Shown here one piece after another: positions 49,901-61,967 of a stretch of 64,000 nucleotides of DNA. This DNA is from Diphasiastrum complanatum (lineage: Eukaryota; Streptophyta; Lycopodiopsida; Lycopodiales; Lycopodiaceae), in assembly GCA_029204225.1 (NCBI GenBank), contig CM055094.1:32415841-32479840 (forward strand). Direction: 5' to 3'. Each line of letters starts with the position of its first letter. Positions within the stretch are counted from its first letter, which is position 1. Position numbers and translations under genes: made by a program. The notes under the pieces were generated by a model. It ran no database searches. It was not told the DNA's origin and saw only the letters and a list, made by a program, of their open reading frames with translations.

Positions 49901-52488
49901 GAAATCAGTGGCATATGTTTTCTATTGCACAGGCACCATCATTACTTGTGATTAGAAGTCAATTAGAGGTCAATTAGAATCTGTTTTTTCAGATCTGACA
50001 CTACTAATTGAATTGGCCAGCAAGTAGAGATGTTATTGCTGACATCGGGGTTGAGCACGTGGTTCGGGTTGTCACCGACAACGACTCGGACTGCAAGCAA
50101 ATGGGCGAGATTATGATGAGGGAGCACCCCAACATTGTGTGGACACCCTGAGCTGCACATTGCATAGACTTGCTCATCCATGACCTGTGTGCGCTTCCAT
50201 GGATCAAAGAGGTATAGTTTGTTCTATTTGCTATGCTTTCTTCCTTCGATGCTGCTAACCACATCTCAACTACTGTCTAAACTTTTTACTGGATGTCTTC
50301 AATTCTACGGCCATGCGCCTGGTCACTTTTGTCACCAGGAAGAGGCGTGTGTTGGCCATGTTCCGAACCTTCTCCACCCTAAACCTGAAGAAGCCCGCAC
50401 CCACACGCTTTGCGTTTTACTTCTTGGTGCTAGAGCGATTGGTGGTGGTGAAGGACGCATGGCGGCAGATGGTTTCCGGTGAGGCCTTCGGGGACTTTAC
50501 AGACCTCCCACATGCGGCATTTTTCCAGTCCACTGTGTACGGTAATGAGTTCTGGACAGCTGCTGAGGAGATTATTGGGATCCTTCTACCCATTTTCAGA
50601 GTGCTGCGCATAATAGACCGTGAGGGGTGTACTCTCGGTCTCATTTACGAGTTCATGGACCGCATCGGCAAGGGGATCATGTTGTCAGCCTTGGACGAGC
50701 ACAGGTATGACTCTCCAGTGTCTAGTTTGTTGTTTCTCACTCAAGTCTGATGTGTTTCTTTTATGCTATGGTTTACTGATTGTTGTAATTTATCTGCTGC
50801 AGAAGGCGCGAGATCTCACGTATCTGGGAGGCCATATGGGACTACTTCCACCGACCCATCCATGTCCTAGCCCACATATTGCACCCCTTGTGGCGCTCTA
50901 CCCGAGAGAGGGACAATCCGGAGTTGCACCGGGGATGGGTGGAGTACACGGAGCGCGTATGGCCCGGACCAAATACGTGTGAGAACGGTTGGTAGCAATG
51001 TTACTGCAGTATTATAGTCATTGGTAGTGTGTGAATTCGAGGGGACTTGCATGTGCCATGTTTTCTCTTCTGCCAATTGGTCCGATTCTGGCCAACATTG
51101 CAAGCCAGTTGCTCGCATTTGAGTGCTTCCAGTTTCCTTTCGATGGAGAGCAGAGTCGGCGAAGGTAGTATCAGCTGAGGCCCGTTACATGGTGATGCAT
51201 CCACGGGCGCAGCACAGGTGACCTGTGGCGATTGGCTGAGAGAGTCCTTGCACAGGATTGTTCAGCAGTAGCTTGCGAGCGGAATTGGAGCACCTGGGCC
51301 TTGTATCACACGCAAAAGAGGAACAGGTTATCCATCGAGCAGTGTAGGCGATTGGTGTTTGTGAACACCAATGGCCGTACGCTGAGGCGCACGCGAGGAG
51401 AGGGTCAGATGCTCAAGGTGAGTTACATCATCACCCCTTTTTTCTTGCTATGCTTTGATGAATTGATTTGCTTTCGAAATATGCAGTGAGTTGCACAATA
51501 CCTGCCTGACAACAATGTATTGTTTTTGGTTGCAGGTGAACCCTGACACTTGCTTGGTGGATTCGGTAGCTGCTGCTCCTCGGGCACCACCCACGCAGGA
51601 GGAGATGGATGATGAGATCCATAGAGAGTTCTACAGATAGGCACAGGCTAACGTACGGGCTTTACGGCGGCAGAGGAGGACAGAGAGGCAGAGGGAGAGG
51701 GCTGAGGAGGGAGAAGATGAGGGCTCAGAGGGTGGAGAGATGCTCGGGGCAGACTATGTGGAGGAGGAGGAGTGGGTTAAGGGGGATACGGAGGAGGACG
51801 AGGAGATGGGGGCGAAGGCACAGGGGGATGACCTGGCTGACCTGCTGGTGGACCTTGATGTGGAGACAGAGGAGCCAGCCATTCCTGCACGTAGGCCTAG
51901 GGGGAGACCTAGAGGCTCTGGGAGGGGGGGGGGGGGTGAGTACTCTTTTTGTAGACAGGAGTGGAGCATCACAGGCAGCCGTCGGCCAGGCATCATCACA
52001 GTGGGTAGGGCCATCCCAAGGCGTAGGGTCACAGCCACTTGACACATAGGCACGACGGAGTAGACACAGGGCTGGGGGCAGCCAGATGGGGGCCAGAGGA
52101 GGGGAGAGAGATAGAGGCAAAGTTAGAGGTAGAGGCAGGGGAAGGGGGGGGAGGGTCCAGAGCCAGAGCACACAGCCAAGAGCCAGAGCACGCAGCAGAG
52201 CTAGGGCCACACCACGGCATATGGTTCCCTCCAGTTCCGATTCATCTGCGGACCCTTGGGATCTGCAGTCAGGCACAGATTCGGATGATTTATCCTACCA
52301 TGACTCTGACGAGCCTTAGTTGTATAGTTTTCATTACGTTTATAGAACATCACTGTACCCCTTTTTGGTGCCATGTGGCCCGATATTATATATTATGATG
52401 ATCCTATTCACAGCATTGTCGTGATTCAGTATTGTTCTTTGTGGTTTTAGTTTAGTAACTTCGGTTTTATGGTTTATGATTTATGGTT

Positions 52489-52585
<97 letters not shown>

Positions 52586-55500
52586 GGTTGTTTTGTCAAA
52601 AATTGTTTCATTTAAGGCTAAAGTTCAGAATGATTCAGCTGGGTTTTTGTTCACAGCATGGTTTTAGTTCCGTTTGTTGTGATCTCAGAGAGAGAGATAG
52701 AGAGGAAGAATCAGAGAAAGGGAGATTCCTGCTATGTTCATTGGGGGAATGCCCCAATGTGTTCTCTTTATATATATATATATATATACCATAGTACCCT
52801 CTGGTACCACTGGTATGGTACCGCCGGTACCATATCAGTGGTACCGCCGGTACGGTACCGCCCTGGGATCCGCGGTACCAGGGCGGTACCATTTTTAATA
52901 TTTTTTTTTATTTTTTAATATATTTTTAGTAATTTTTTTTTGCATATTAACTACCAAAAAAGGACAAAAAAAAGTAAAAAGAGGGGGTTCTGGGTGTAAA
53001 AAAAGAGGGTACAGTACATGATGCAGGGGACCGTTGCAATGGCACATGGGCACTGCGAGTGAGCAGACCGAGGGGCCAATGGGAGACCAACACAGGGGGG
53101 TAGCATCACATGGGGGCAAGTACAGAGGCACATGGGCATTGTGGGTGAGCAGACCATGGGCCCAATGGGAGACCAACACAGGGGGGAGCATCACATGGGG
53201 GCGGGTACGGAGGCACATGGAGGGATGATGGGGATCCACATGGCCGATCAGGCTGTGGGGATAAATAGGCACTCACAATGCCATTGTGGTCGGCATTTTC
53301 AGAGGCTGTGAGAGGGCTAGTGATAGACAGTGAGAGAGCAAGCGAGAGCCGGTGACAGGCTGTGAGAGGCTGTTTGAGAGCCAGGGTGCTGTGAGAGGGT
53401 GTTCAAGGATCAGGGTGCTGTGAGGAGAAGGTCGATCGAGATGGCTGAGCGAATACCACCGAAGCCCGAGGGCGAAGCCAGGAGAAAGCTTGAGGAAGAT
53501 ATCCGAAGGCACAACGAGAGGCATCGGAAGCAAGAGGCAGATATCCGAGAGATGCTGCGACAGACTCGACAGAGAAATCCGGAACCGGAGCCACCCGCCT
53601 CCGCTGTGGATCCTGTCCCCGCTGTCGAGCTGGATCTGGATGAGCAGATCGGAATGAATTTCACACGACGGCAGCTCATCATGGTCAGGGAAAGGGCGGC
53701 CAGACGTCGGGCTAACCAGGAGGCAGCTCGGGCTAACCGGGAGGCAGAGCGAGAGCGACAAAACAATGCACCAGACGAGGGCGAGGAGTCGGTGGAGGAT
53801 CAGTGAGGGATGTTTAGAATAGATGAGGTCCACCCGTATGTGGCGGACTGTTGCTATGTAGTTTTCGGCAGTTTATGGTGCAGCAAATAACTAGATGGCT
53901 GCTTAAAAAAATGACAGTATATGTGATGTTATCCTGATACAACGGTTGAATATATACATAGTTGTTTTTTGTGCAACGCGAGCTTGGTCATGTAAGATGC
54001 AATGTTTGTAATTTTTTTAAATGCAGATGTATTACATGTGTTTATTCAATGTCGTTTGGGGTGTAGGGGTGATTGCTGTGCTCATGATGTAGGTGCATCT
54101 ATGTGAAGCTAGCATTCACTTCAAACGAAATTAAATGAAAATAGGATTCACACACGCACATAGAATTCTTCAACATAAAATAAAGCATCACATGTACAGA
54201 GCGACATACGCACAATGTGCAGCAAATAATGTAGGCCAAACACTGTATATAATGTGAAAAATCATCTGAGTACAATGGTAGACCGACTGCTAGAGACAAA
54301 CTACTGAAACTAAAACAATAGAGCCACAATCAATGCTCTGGCTCTGACTCAGACGAATGCTCTGGAGACAACTCAGGGCCCCGAGCTGACTCTCGCAGCC
54401 GATATCTCTGCCTGTCTGGAACTGGCATGGGCTGTGTATCCGAGGGGGAAGACTCGTCATCCTCATCCTCCCAATCAGCCTCCGCATCAGCCCCCAAGCA
54501 GGCCAAACCAACAACACCTGCTCCAACTGGCTGTGATACTGCACCTCTACCTGTACCTGGAGCCCTGCGTGGTCGTCCTCTCCTCCCTGGCAGTTTCTGT
54601 GCCTTGCCTTTCTTGTTCGGTGCACCCTTGGGCCTGCCTGGTCTCTTGCGGACAAGAGGAGCTGTCAATGCCTCGTCACCCCCATGCAAATCACCTGGCT
54701 GGCTAGGCTGGGCCCAAGCTGAGGCCGGCTGGGATAGGGAAGCAAAAGAGGGAACTCCCTGTGCAACTGAGCGAGGAGGATGAGCTCGTGGAGTGTGTGC
54801 CCGTGGGGCTGCTGCAGGTGGAGGAACTGGCTGTGCAGGAGGCGAGTACAGTGGCGATATGTACTGAAAGGGGCGCTGTGGTGGCCGGTACTGGTACATC
54901 CTGGGTGCTGCCAAAGGAGGAGGATGTGACGTGGGTGCTGCCACTGGAGGAGACACTGTGGATGTGGGCGCTGCAAGAGAAAACCTGGGCACAGATGGTG
55001 GCCTGCCATGGAGACCTGGTGCTGCAGAAGTGGACGGCGATGGAGGGGATGCAGGCCTAAATGGCATCGGTGGCACTGGAGGAGCTGTGCGACGCACATA
55101 CACCCTCTGAGGAGCTGGAGGAACTGTAGGCACCTCATGCGGCTGCTCTGGCTGGGACTCTGTGTGTGGCATGCTGGCAAGAGATGATGGGGGCGCCCTG
55201 ACACTCGGCATCTGCAAGGCCTCTGAATCCAATGTGGCAACCAAGTCGGCCAGCTGGGCATCCGAATACAAATGCTCTGGGCTCTGGGACTCATTCTGTG
55301 CACCAGCCTCTAAATCATCCTGTGCACCGACCTCTGAATCATCCTGTGCACCAACCCCTGAATCAACCCAAGCCTCATCCTGTGCCTCATCATGTGCACC
55401 CTGTAGACCCTGCATGGCCTCCCAATCTGTGCAATGAAAGTCATCAGGTGCCTCCTCTGGTGTGCTGTCGTAGTAACGGCCATGACTCTGTGCTGCACGC

Positions 55501-58500
55501 ATCCAAACATCTGCGGGACCAGCATCTAAACCACTCTGCCCTCTATCAAGAGCCTCCTCCATCATGTCGACATAGGTAGGTATGCCACTGCCCCCCCCTG
55601 TGTGCCCTGCCTGTCTGCCGGTATAACCTGTGCCATGTGTCCCACCTCTGCCACGTGATGCACCTGTGACCCCTGCCCGTGGCGTGTGCCCTGCACCTGT
55701 ATAATCTGCCTCATCCCTCTCTGGTCTGGCAAACACAACCCGAATGGGCTCATCCTCATCATGCTCATCCTCTGACACTGGCTCATCTGCCTCATACAAT
55801 GGGGGCTCTCTGTGCTCAAGCCCAAGCTCTCTCTCTCTCATCTCGGCAAGCTCCCTCTCTCTCTCTGCCATCAACTGTGTGCCCAGGTCATCTGCAGGCA
55901 TGGGATGGGTGCTGTCCGTAGGCAAGTCAACCTGGCGCTCCAAATCAGATATCTTCGTCTGCAAGGTTTAAAATTTGCATGTCAGAGAGACAACTTTTTC
56001 AAGAAATGAAATCAACATACCAGGAGTCAACCAACATGCTATGAAAGATTAGCTTATCACCTGCAATGCGCTCGTAATGGTCGGAAGCCTCCTGGCGAGA
56101 CGTGCGTTGGTGCTACAGAACACCAACCGCTCCAATTGACTCACTGACAACCGGTTTCTTCTCCTCGTGTGAATCAGTGCCCATGTGCTCCAATTACGCT
56201 CACACACAGAGGCAGCACAGTCCTGTGGTGCGTGCATTGAAATACTTCAGCACATTGTGGCAAAGGTGAAACTTCAACGAAACACAAAAAATGGAGGATA
56301 AAATGAGATGCATACCTGAGAAAGGACACGCAGTGCAAGACGCTGTATAGATGGGTATGTGCTACCGAACATGGTCCACCAGGTAATGGGTAGCTGCCTC
56401 CTCTCTGGATCCTGGGCAGCCGGGTGGCCGAATGTGCCCATGCCGAAACGAAATGCAGCGAGCTCCTCCATGAGCCTGATAGGATCCAAACCAATGTGTG
56501 GACCCACCCTGTGAATGTACTGAAGCCAATCGGCCTCGAGCTCCCTGTCTGCGATCTGTGTCGGAGAGAGGAAGAGGGGATGCAGCATGTGTGCAACGCT
56601 GTGGATACTCCTGTGGAAGTAGTTCCATCGCGTCTCCCATATGAACTTCAGCTCTGTCATCCTGCAGGTGAGGGGCATGTGGTTTAGGGCATTACGAAAA
56701 AGCTTAACATTGACAGAAAAACAAACTAGCAAGTACTGAAAAGATAAAGGTCAATTGCAACACTGTACCGCTTACCTCTCTGGCTGCAAGATGGGCAGCT
56801 GCAGGAACTGTCCAATCCGGTCCATGAGCTCATACACCAGTCCAAGTGTCGACCCCTCGCTGTCAGCCATGCGGAGCACAATGTAGAGTGGTCGAAGCAG
56901 TCCTGACAATGTCTGTGCATCCCTCCAGAACTGGTCTCCCCTCACCGTGGAAGAAAAGTGCTCCCCATCCTCAGTGTGCGGAAATGTACTGGCACCCCAA
57001 AGATCACTGGCAACCATCTGTAGAAGCTGGGCCCTGCACCTGATCAAACGGTCGATGACCACCAAGTCGAATGCAAAGCGCGTGGGGGCTGGCTTACGGA
57101 GGTCCAGATGGCTAAACACCCGAAACATGGCAAGAACACGCCTCTTTCTGGTGACAAAAGTCACCAGGAAGAGGGCCTCCCGGACGATGGCTCTAACCCA
57201 GGGAAGTGCTCCAATGTCCCCCATCAAAAGGTCTATGCCGTGGGCTGCACAGGGGGTATGAACAATATGAGGGAACTCGGCCTCTAGCAGTACACCCATC
57301 TGAATGCAGTTCGTGGCATTGTCCGTCACCACCGTGACGACATGCTGTGGGCCTATGGCTAGGATGGAAGACCTGATGACATCAAACATGAACTCTGCAG
57401 ATATGACTCTCCCCCCCCTGCTGCAATCCACTGCCCTCAAAAACTGTGTGCCCATGCAGCTGGAGACCAGTATGTTGAGGATCGGCCTCCTCCTGACATC
57501 AGTCCAGCCATCGGACATGATGCTGCAACCGTAAGTGGCCCAGTGCCGACGCAGAGGCTCCATCTCTCTAGACAAGGACTCGACCCTATCCCTCAGCATG
57601 TGTGTGCGGACAACCTCTGAACTAGGGACTCTCCAGCTAGGGCTGACAGACTGTGCAAGGCGGAAGGCCCTTCTGAAGGGCTCAGAGTCGGTGATGGCAA
57701 AGGGCAGGTTCAGCTCGTAAACCAGACTGGCCACGGCCTGTGTGGCCTCTCTGTCCATGTGCGGCTGATGCGCGCCGCGAATGGTCTGCTGCACGAGGGC
57801 TCTCCCTGGTGGACGACGGGTGGTGGACCTCCAGCACGGTGCACCAACCGTGACGGGAATGGACGATGACGCGACAGGCTGGGCGCTGGTGGATGCATCG
57901 GCTGTAGACGTGGAATGGGGAGAGTGGGATGCACTGGCAGGGATGGGTGCAGCAGCATAGGTGGGGTGCACTGGTGGAGGGGCAACATCTGGCATGGGGT
58001 ACGAAAACTGCTGGCTGAGGAGGTCATCCGGATGGGAAGGGAAGGAAGAAGGGATCTCTTCCACATCCTCGAAGGCCCGCCCAGTACCATCCTGGGCCTG
58101 CTCGGGTGGCGGAGAGTCCATGAGAAAGTCGTAGACTGGTGGAGTGCGAGCAACAGTGGGTGGTGGTGGAACCGCAGTGGCAACTGTCGGACGCGATGGG
58201 ACGGGATCCACCGGAATCTGAGCAGATGGGGGTGCATGAGGCAGAGCTGTCTGAGGGGCAAAGGGACCAGAGGAGGATGCACTCCCTCTCCTCGTGCGTG
58301 CCAGCCAAGCAGGCAGCAACTCTGGGTTAGTCACATAAGGAGCGGTGCAAAATCGGAGAACGCCCTCCGAAATGGTGTTCTCCCCTGCCACGAGCCGCGG
58401 CCCGTAGGTGTCCAGTAGTCGCTGCCTGTCGAGGACGGTCATGCTGCCACAAGGGGCAGCATTCAAGGTGGCACCATTTTTGGCGCGTGCACCGAGCAGA

Positions 58501-59013
58501 TGGCCTTTAAGGCGAGTGAGGGATGCAGCAAACTCGACGAGACAGTATCGGCAGCGCACGATCTTCTGACCGGTCTTGTTGGCCTTGTCGGCAACCCGCC
58601 TGACAATGTCTACCTCGTCCCACAGACCGGAAAGGTCGGATTGCACCATTGCAGATGAAATGAGGGATGGATTGCTGGAAAAAAAACAGCAGGGTTCACT
58701 GTTGGAGAGACGCTGAAAATGGGCGAATGCAGGGCAAAGGAAATCAGATGCAAGGCAGGGCGTTGCGTGGGCGATGGGCGACGCAAGGAATCAAAGGCAG
58801 GCAAGAAAAACCAGCAGCGATGGCAGGGCGGAGAGGGCTCAAAAAAATTTCAGAGGAAATGCGAGGGGGGCGGGTAGGTTTAGGTAAAAAAAAATTAAAA
58901 AAAATATTAAATAATAAATATATTATTATATTGTGGTACCGCGGTACCATCATGGTACCGCGGTACCAGTATGGTCCCGCGGTACCGGGATCCGCGGGAC
59001 CTATGATATATAC

Positions 59014-59067
<54 letters not shown>

Positions 59068-61936
59068 GATGCAGCTATAGCGTAAACCTGGGAGTTAATA
59101 CACCTAAATTGGACCATCCTGCACCCGAAACAGTCGGCAAACTACACAGTCATAATCCTCTCAATCAGAGCTTTCATCCGATACCCATATTGCCTAAAAA
59201 AAAAATTCAAAAAAAAAAAAAAGCGATTCTACACGATTCTGGGAAAATCCCGAATCGCGATTCTGAATCACGCTGCAACTATGATTCATCTCTCGTGTGA
59301 TGTGAGTTGTTTCTCTTCGATACACACTCATGTCTATTCGTTTGCTTAAAATTACAGCAAGCGACTTTTCTCAATCAACAAGCCCATAATAGCTTCGAGT
59401 TAACCAACAGGGTTGGCTCACTTGGTTATCTTGGCATCCAAAGTTTCTTTGGCCCAGGTTCAAAGTTCAAACCCCCCTCGGAAACCAAGATGCATAATAG
59501 CTTCGAGTTACCAAGGTATTTCAACATCAACAAAATCAGAATTGAAGATGTTAAACAATCTTACCTCCAGTCATCCCAAACCTCTTCTATGCCAGACTTT
59601 TCCTTAATAACATAATTCATATGCTCAACATTGAAAGTTTGACAATAGGAAAACATAGCTTAGTGATGTAACAAAATGACACTCCAAGCTGGTAATTTCT
59701 CATCAATATAGAATCCTAGTGCATCTTAGATAATCATAGGTTGACTGACTCTTCTATGAAATCCACTTCCTCTTCTTAGCATCATCTAAACTTGCAATAT
59801 GGTTATTTAGTGTACAAGTTTCATTATCATACACAGTTACTCGAGGATTTCTCACTTTATATCATCAATTCTACATTGCAGCTTCTAACAGCATGATCAA
59901 TGAATCATCCAAGCTCTCCCTTACTCAAGCCAATAAAGCTATTCTTTCCAAACCAAGTTCGTTGATGGTAATACAAAAAAGTTCAAACACAAACACAAGC
60001 CAATGGCTGAATACCTGCCGTCTACAATTAATGTGTGTGGCTGGAGTCCTTCGAACGTGATTAAGAATTGCTGAAAGTGGAAATGCGAAAGCAGCTCGTC
60101 CGACTAGTGTTAAGAAAATAAGGATTCCAGAAATTGGCCAGACTGCACTGCAAAACAACATAATGACAAGTATTATTATCTAAATGATGACAACAGACAA
60201 TTCCTTTCAGAACTATGTCAATACTGCATCTTATGCAAATGAAGAAGAGAACTAACTACATACCAATTTAAGAAGAATAAAGGAGGTACGGGCAGTGGAT
60301 TCTAGATTGATAGCATTCAAAGCACAAGAAATTTCAAGTGCCATTGTATTAAGTAATTCGCAAGGGACATGCTCCTGAACAATCAACCACTTATTGTTTG
60401 ATAATAGTATCGAAAACCCTATTACGAATAGAATCCAATGCTGGGTTCTTAAATATCAGAATCTGCTTTGCAAAAGAAAAGGAATATTATAAAGGAAAAG
60501 CGTGTCATAAGTCTAATCTGTCTCCTTCCCAAAAGAAAATGAACACTAGAAACAAAAAAAGTATCATATGTCTAATGTATCTCCTTTGCAAAAGGAGAGG
60601 AACACCAAAAAAGAAAACAGTGTCATATGTTTCATCCTCTTTGCAAAAGAAAATGAACACCCCTAAGGAAAAGAGTGACTTATGTCTAATCTACATCTAG
60701 CTCTGTAATCTGCACAAATCTACTCAAATTTTTTGGAAATAAATCTACAATTGGCCTTTTAAAAGCGAAAGTTTAAGGCATACCTGCATTAATGGCAATG
60801 AGGAATGGAATTAATGTAAGAAACACATGCTTCTTAAAAAATATCCTCTCCAAACTTCATAGACACCTGTTGAACCTAAATAATTTATAGATCAACAAAA
60901 AGTGTGCAAATACCAAATCATAACCATGAATTATGAATATATTGAATAGCACTAGAATAAGTCACGTTATTAAATAAGACACCTCATATGTGAGAGACTT
61001 TAGTCCGTAGTTGCCCATTCAGGAACCAGAGGTGCTCCAGAACACCGTTCCGGAGGTAGCCATGGAAAAAAACATCTAGTACATCCTGAATTTTTATGGT
61101 TAAAAATGTAGAATTTTCCAAAAAGAACTTTCAAAGGGATGCCGTTAGGGAAACATAAAAACCATGAAACTTTAATAGTGGACCACCGAAAGATTACTCA
61201 ACAAAATAACTCTTGAATGAATTCACAAAAACCATGAAAATAATGGAATGAGCTGTAAAACAATTAGTCTTAGTATGCATTTGAGATATGAGAATCTCAA
61301 CAAAGGCCACAACTTTCATCTAACATTGTCATCAAACTAGGGTACGAGCCATAGATGCACTGCGTTTCTGAAACGCGGTTCAGAAACGCGGTTCAGAAAC
61401 GCGTTTCTGAAATTTTTAAAAAAATTCCAGAAACGTTTTTTTTTATATATTTTTTTTTTGGTTTTTTTATGGCCAATATGGGTCTCAGATGAAAGCTCTA
61501 ATTAAGAGCATAATTACTGTGTAGTTTGTCGATTGTTTCGGGTGCAGGATGGTCCAGTTCAGGTGCATTAATCCATGTTGGGTTCTGTCAAGGATAAAAA
61601 TTCAAAACTAACCTCTAGCCTGTCTGTTACGAACACAGATGGTCCCAGTAAGTGTGTTTTTGCTCAGGGAGTTGGAAGGCCAAGTCATGAAGAGGCCTAA
61701 CCGTCGGGGCCGAAGTCTACCGGCAGCCCCCGGTCCCTACCGTTGGGGGGGGGATTGCCCCCCAAACCCCCCACCCCCGAATAACAACCAAATAGCTATT
61801 GAAAACCAGAGCAAACAACCAAATAGCTATTGAAAATAAGATCTATTTGTGCCCCATCTACTGCACTTCTGAGAGGCAAAACGCTGGTTTGACCATTGAT
61901 CCCCTAAAAAAAATTCAGCCATAAGCTATTTTTCCC

Positions 61937-61967
<31 letters not shown>

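Larger units (their letters stand above)
52782..59013 (-). mobile_element. Structurally complete hAT element, 6216 bp, with 8-bp TSD
   Basis: The element (52790-59005) is bounded by termini CATAGTACCCTC (left) and, on the complement of the right end, CATAGGTCCCGC, flanked by an 8-bp direct repeat ATATATAC at 52782-52789 and 59006-59013. Eight-base duplication is the hAT hallmark. The site is a (TA)n run, so part of the match could be chance, but both copies end in C next to the terminus. GGTACCGCGGTACC-type palindromes lie just inside both ends. It encodes a four-exon transposase on the minus strand and a small ORF on the plus strand, in convergent order. It sits in the 3' flank of hAT copy B, inside the NHX intron. 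Confidence 0.9.
32092..60014 (-). other. 28-kb NHX intron filled with nested transposons
   Basis: The donor AG|GTATTC at 60014 and the acceptor CCTATAG at 32092 bound this intron, and both flanking exons are phase 0. It contains Copia, Gypsy, LINE and at least three hAT copies. The complete hAT element at 52790-59005 has its transposase on the same strand as NHX. Confidence 0.85.

Noticed and set aside
52476-52794. Long RERERE-type open frames
   Set aside because: They are translations of a (GA)n microsatellite, not genes.
54427-55921. Several plus-strand ORFs of 80-118 codons
   Set aside because: They lie antisense to exon 4 of the hAT transposase, in GC-rich low-complexity sequence where stops are rare.
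57304-58418. Plus-strand ORFs up to 167 codons
   Set aside because: Shadows of transposase exon 1 on the opposite strand, with no domain.
60261-60360. Possible extra NHX exon before a GTATGTAG donor
   Set aside because: The reading ([12 protein letters not shown]) does not match the family, and the 63030 and 60147 exons already join in phase.
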